8,721 nt of DNA from positions 1-8,721 of the forward strand of contig CAJXGK010000061.1 in the NCBI GenBank assembly GCA_913053815.1. The letters run 5' to 3'. Position 1 is the first letter of the stretch. Every line of letters begins with the position of its first letter. This DNA is from an uncultured Rhodanobacteraceae bacterium (GTDB lineage: Bacteria; Pseudomonadota; Gammaproteobacteria; Xanthomonadales; Rhodanobacteraceae). Below the pieces are notes generated by a model. It was not told where the DNA came from. It saw nothing but the letters and a program-made list of their open reading frames with translations, and did no database searches. The translations under genes were made by a program, and so were the position numbers. Of this stretch, positions 6,951 through 8,721 are shown piece by piece.

Positions 6951-7595
6951 ATGTCTAACCCACTCTACATTCTTTCAGCCCCTTCCAGACACCAGGAAAC
7001 CATCCGCAAAAGTCGCTTTCGGGCCCACGCCGTGCACGTCGAGTCTGTCGATGCCGCCATGACATGGCTGGCCCGGACCCGCGATGCGGCCGCAACACAC
7101 AATTGCTGGGCCTACCGGATCGGTTCGCACTATCGCTTTGACGATGACGGCGAGCCGGGGGGTAGTGCCGGCCAGCCGATACTGCAGGCGATTGACGGGC
7201 AACATTGCGCTGAGACGGTAGTAATGGTGACGCGCTGGTTCGGTGGTACCAAGCTCGGTGTAGGGGGGCTGGTGAGGGCTTATGGAGGAACGGCTGCAGA
7301 ATGCCTGCATCATGCCAAACGCCACCTGCAGGTGCAATACCGGCACCTAAGCCTGCGCTGTGAGGCCTCCAACCTGGCGCGATTGCACGCCCGTTGCAGT
7401 CATTTCGGAGCACAGCTCGGTTCTCCAGACTGGCAAGAAAACCGGATCGAAATCGATATCACCATTCCGGAAAAAAGCTTTGCTGAATTCACGGAATGGT
7501 TCGCCAACCTCACCCGTGGCCATGGTCGCAGCAGGGATATCACAAGCAACTGTCACAAATTCCCCAGCGATCCGGCCCCCCGCTCATCAGCTTGA
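6951..7595 (+). CDS. yigZ: YigZ/IMPACT family protein (UPF0029)
   Basis: A 214-residue member of the YigZ/IMPACT family, a little longer than the usual 200-210. The N-terminal domain (about residues 14-122) carries the family signature: KSRFRAHA, then NCWAYRIG, DDDGEPGGSAGQPIL and TRWFGGTKLGVGGLVRAYGG. A C-terminal ferredoxin-like DUF1949 domain is expected at about 135-200. The eukaryotic relative IMPACT inhibits GCN2; the bacterial role is not settled, with nucleic-acid or ribosome-related functions suggested. The frame is open further upstream to an ATG at 6849. The ATG at 6951 was taken because homology begins there, giving a MSNPLYILS opening; no good Shine-Dalgarno sequence supports either. 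It stands alone, divergent from the aminotransferase gene. The last 20 or so residues are not conserved. Confidence 0.9.
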   Translation: MSNPLYILSAPSRHQETIRKSRFRAHAVHVESVDAAMTWLARTRDAAATHNCWAYRIGSHYRFDDDGEPGGSAGQPILQAIDGQHCAETVVMVTRWFGGTKLGVGGLVRAYGGTAAECLHHAKRHLQVQYRHLSLRCEASNLARLHARCSHFGAQLGSPDWQENRIEIDITIPEKSFAEFTEWFANLTRGHGRSRDITSNCHKFPSDPAPRSSA

Positions 7596-7735
7596 CCCGA
7601 CAGGCCCTGTTTGCTTCCGCCCCAGACTACCCGCTGGGCAAGCCAACGCAAGCCGACCTTGGGGTACTTCAAAAAACCGTAGCGAGCAATTTGAATGCAA
7701 GCCGCCCCTCGGCAAGCAAGCGGAGATATTTTGCC

Positions 7736-7766
7736 TTGACCTTGGCCCGTCCACCAAGCTTATACT
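7736..7766 (+). promoter_or_regulatory. Candidate sigma-70 promoter of the nuoA-like operon
   Basis: TTGACC (7736-7741) and TATACT (7761-7766) each differ from consensus by one base, but the spacer is 19 bases, longer than the preferred 17. The predicted transcription start is near 7772-7774, giving a leader of about 27 bases before the ATG at 7800. The FNR-type box begins on the last base of the -10, so the two signals must interact if both are real. The rest of the 7596-7735 spacer shows only scattered AAGC-rich repeats and a weak GCCG/CGGC hairpin at 7701-7713. Confidence 0.45.
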
Positions 7767-7779
7767 TGATGTGAATCAA
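7766..7779. promoter_or_regulatory. FNR/Anr-type binding site
   Basis: TTGATGTGAATCAA matches the FNR/Anr consensus TTGAT-N4-ATCAA at all ten specified positions. Its centre, 7772.5, is about 27 bases before the start codon of the nuoA-like gene. FNR-type regulators bind such sites as dimers when oxygen is low. The box covers the expected start site of the candidate promoter, a position that normally gives repression. Activation from -41.5 would put the transcript start inside the coding region. The likely reading is therefore anaerobic repression of the operon, unless the promoter call is wrong. A Dnr-type (nitric oxide) regulator could use the same site. Confidence 0.65.
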
Positions 7780-7799
7780 TCCCTTTTGAGTGCGAGCAC

Positions 7800-8147
7800 A
7801 TGAACGGAATTCTTTTAGGCTTAGCTTTGGGCGTGATCGGACTGGTGCTCAGTCTTTATGCCCTGAGCAGCACTAGTGGCCGAACCCGACCGGAGGCCGG
7901 CAAGGATGTGCCGGCTTCTTCGGGACGTCTTTCCAGGAACCCGGTCTGGGTGCGTTACCACGCTCGCTACTACGGCTATGCGCTGTTATTCCTGGCCTTT
8001 GATATGGAGATGGCCTACATGTACCCGTGGGCGGTCGTTTACAGACAGGAAGGCCTGGTCGCCCTGCTGGATATGGGGGTTTTTCTCGCCATCCTCTTTC
8101 TTGGCTTGCTATACGGGTGGAGCCAAGGTGCCTTGCGGAGGCAATAG
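7800..8147 (+). CDS. NuoA-like subunit of a complex I-type complex
   Basis: A 115-residue membrane protein resembling NADH-quinone oxidoreductase subunit A. Three membrane helices are visible, at about residues 3-23, 57-79 and 86-107. The conserved core is RYYGYALLFLAFDMEMAYMYPW, in which Asp68 and Glu70 match the FDxE acidic pair of NuoA, and the end LLYGWSQGAL matches the family's closing helix. The first loop is unusual: the YE(S/C)G segment is reduced to PEAG and is followed by a stretch of about 15 residues without the family pattern. The Glu of the third helix (Glu102 in E. coli) is replaced by Asp91. A weak GAG precedes the ATG at 7800. The stop TAG touches the GTG of the next gene. 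Because the partner gene is not a normal nuoB, this is likely subunit A of a variant complex and not of the cell's main NADH dehydrogenase. Confidence 0.8.
   Translation: MNGILLGLALGVIGLVLSLYALSSTSGRTRPEAGKDVPASSGRLSRNPVWVRYHARYYGYALLFLAFDMEMAYMYPWAVVYRQEGLVALLDMGVFLAILFLGLLYGWSQGALRRQ
8137..8141 (+). promoter_or_regulatory. Ribosome binding site for the NuoB-like/HMBD gene
   Basis: GGAGG lies six bases before the GTG at 8148, inside the last codons of the nuoA-like gene. It is the strongest Shine-Dalgarno sequence noted here and fixes a GTG start immediately after the preceding TAG. Confidence 0.75.
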
Positions 8148-8721
8148 GTGATTGCCGGCGCTCGGCAGGGCAAACCCAACTGGCTGCGCCGCCTGTTGGC
8201 CGCAGCTACGGCGCATGATCTGTGTGCTCTAGTCGTGCCAGGGCCGGAAGTGGCTTATGCCCGGGGACTCGACCTCTCTGCCAGTGGCCTGCAGCTTGCC
8301 GTAACCCCCCGCCATGCCAACGTATTGTTACTTGTCGAACCCATCCCGTCGGCGCTGGCTGATGCGGCGACCGTATTGTATGCCCAGATGATGCGTCCCC
8401 GGGCAATCCTAGCTCTGGGCAACCATTCGATTCCCTCGTTGTCTGCAGATGTAGCCAGTGATTTTTCACAACAGGGGCTGCTAGACGGTGTGCATCAATT
8501 ACGCACGATCTTCGCCCAAGGTGCATTCCGGAATTCAGTACAGGATTTTCAGGCCCCAATACTCGAAATCCGTATCGAATACACCTGTCCAATGCATCCT
8601 GAGGTTATCCAGGACACCCCCGGTTCCTGCCCTAAGTGCGGCATGACCTTGGTGCCACGCGAAACCCAGGCCGATGCCGCTCATGCGCCAACCCCCCATC
8701 ACCCCATGGCCGGTGATGCCG
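8148..8721 (+). CDS. NuoB-like protein fused to a heavy-metal-binding domain (partial, 3' end outside window)
   Basis: 191 codons are visible and the frame is still open at the window edge. Residues about 20-95 resemble NuoB, the 20-kDa complex I subunit: AVTPRHANVLLLVE aligns with NuoB's RASPRQADLMVVAG, and VLYAQMMRPRAILALGNHS with its YDQMxEPKWVISMGxCA. The cysteines that ligate cluster N2 are almost all missing: only Cys26 stands where NuoB has its CC pair, and the later SMGxC cysteine is Asn or His (GNH). Binding of N2 is therefore unlikely. Residues 146-170 form a heavy-metal-binding domain of the kind found in CopA-type ATPases and CusB-type adaptors (YTCPMHPEV, then PGSCPKCGMTLVP), with Cys147, His150, Cys161 and Cys164. 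A His/Pro-rich segment with HAPTPHHPM follows. The GTG start directly abuts the nuoA-like stop and has a strong GGAGG. Metal-domain call firm; NuoB relationship likely; function unknown. Confidence 0.75.
   Translation, partial: MIAGARQGKPNWLRRLLAAATAHDLCALVVPGPEVAYARGLDLSASGLQLAVTPRHANVLLLVEPIPSALADAATVLYAQMMRPRAILALGNHSIPSLSADVASDFSQQGLLDGVHQLRTIFAQGAFRNSVQDFQAPILEIRIEYTCPMHPEVIQDTPGSCPKCGMTLVPRETQADAAHAPTPHHPMAGDA

Noticed and set aside
7697..7717. Hairpin GC-AA-GCCG(CCCCT)CGGC-AA-GC as a terminator after yigZ
   Set aside because: The continuous stem is only 4 bp, the flanking AA pairs do not match and no T-tract follows.
7360..7803. Open frame running from yigZ into the nuoA-like promoter
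   Set aside because: It overlaps yigZ in another frame, crosses the promoter and FNR box, and has no recognisable domain.
8206..8592. Antisense open frame opposite the NuoB-like gene
   Set aside because: The plus strand has a strong ribosome binding site, NuoB-like pattern and a clear metal-binding domain; the antisense product has no motif.

Overview
The window reads as a chromosomal stretch of a free-living gammaproteobacterium that uses ScpAB with SMC rather than MukBEF, so probably not an enteric. This rests on the scpA-scpB-rluB gene order, a YfgD-type ArsC protein, and a YbdL/YafV-type gene pair. The genus cannot be named from the sequence alone. Apart from the 3' end, the content is mostly core housekeeping genes with short spacers and few signs of mobility. 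No rRNA, tRNA, CRISPR array or insertion sequence was recognised.

Layout. Positions 1-579 carry no gene I can support, only a perfect but isolated -10 hexamer (448-453). From 580 to 4635 five plus-strand genes run head to tail: scpA, scpB, rluB with a long basic tail, an ArsC/YfgD-like thioredoxin-fold protein, and a LysR-type regulator. Three of the four junctions overlap (ATGA, ATGA, TAGTG) and the fourth gap is 9 bases, so this looks like one transcription unit. A short convergent spacer with a 9-bp hairpin separates it from a minus-strand pair (4742-6678): a YbdL-type aminotransferase whose 3' end overlaps the start of a YafV-type omega-amidase. These two enzymes fit one pathway, in which glutamine-dependent transamination of a 2-oxo acid is followed by hydrolysis of the resulting omega-amide. 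A divergent spacer leads to a plus-strand YigZ/IMPACT-family gene (6951-7595).

The most unusual part is the 3' end. After a 204-base spacer with a perfect FNR/Anr-type site (TTGAT-GTGA-ATCAA, 7766-7779) come two directly abutting genes. The first encodes a short, divergent complex I subunit A (NuoA-like). The second, cut by the window edge, encodes a protein whose N-terminal part resembles NuoB but lacks nearly all cysteines that bind cluster N2. It continues into a heavy-metal-binding domain (CPMHPEV...CPKCGM) and a His-rich stretch. This looks like the start of an operon for a non-canonical complex I-like membrane complex, probably oxygen-regulated and with a metal-binding or metal-sensing part. 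The rest of that operon lies beyond the window, so the complex is an inference.
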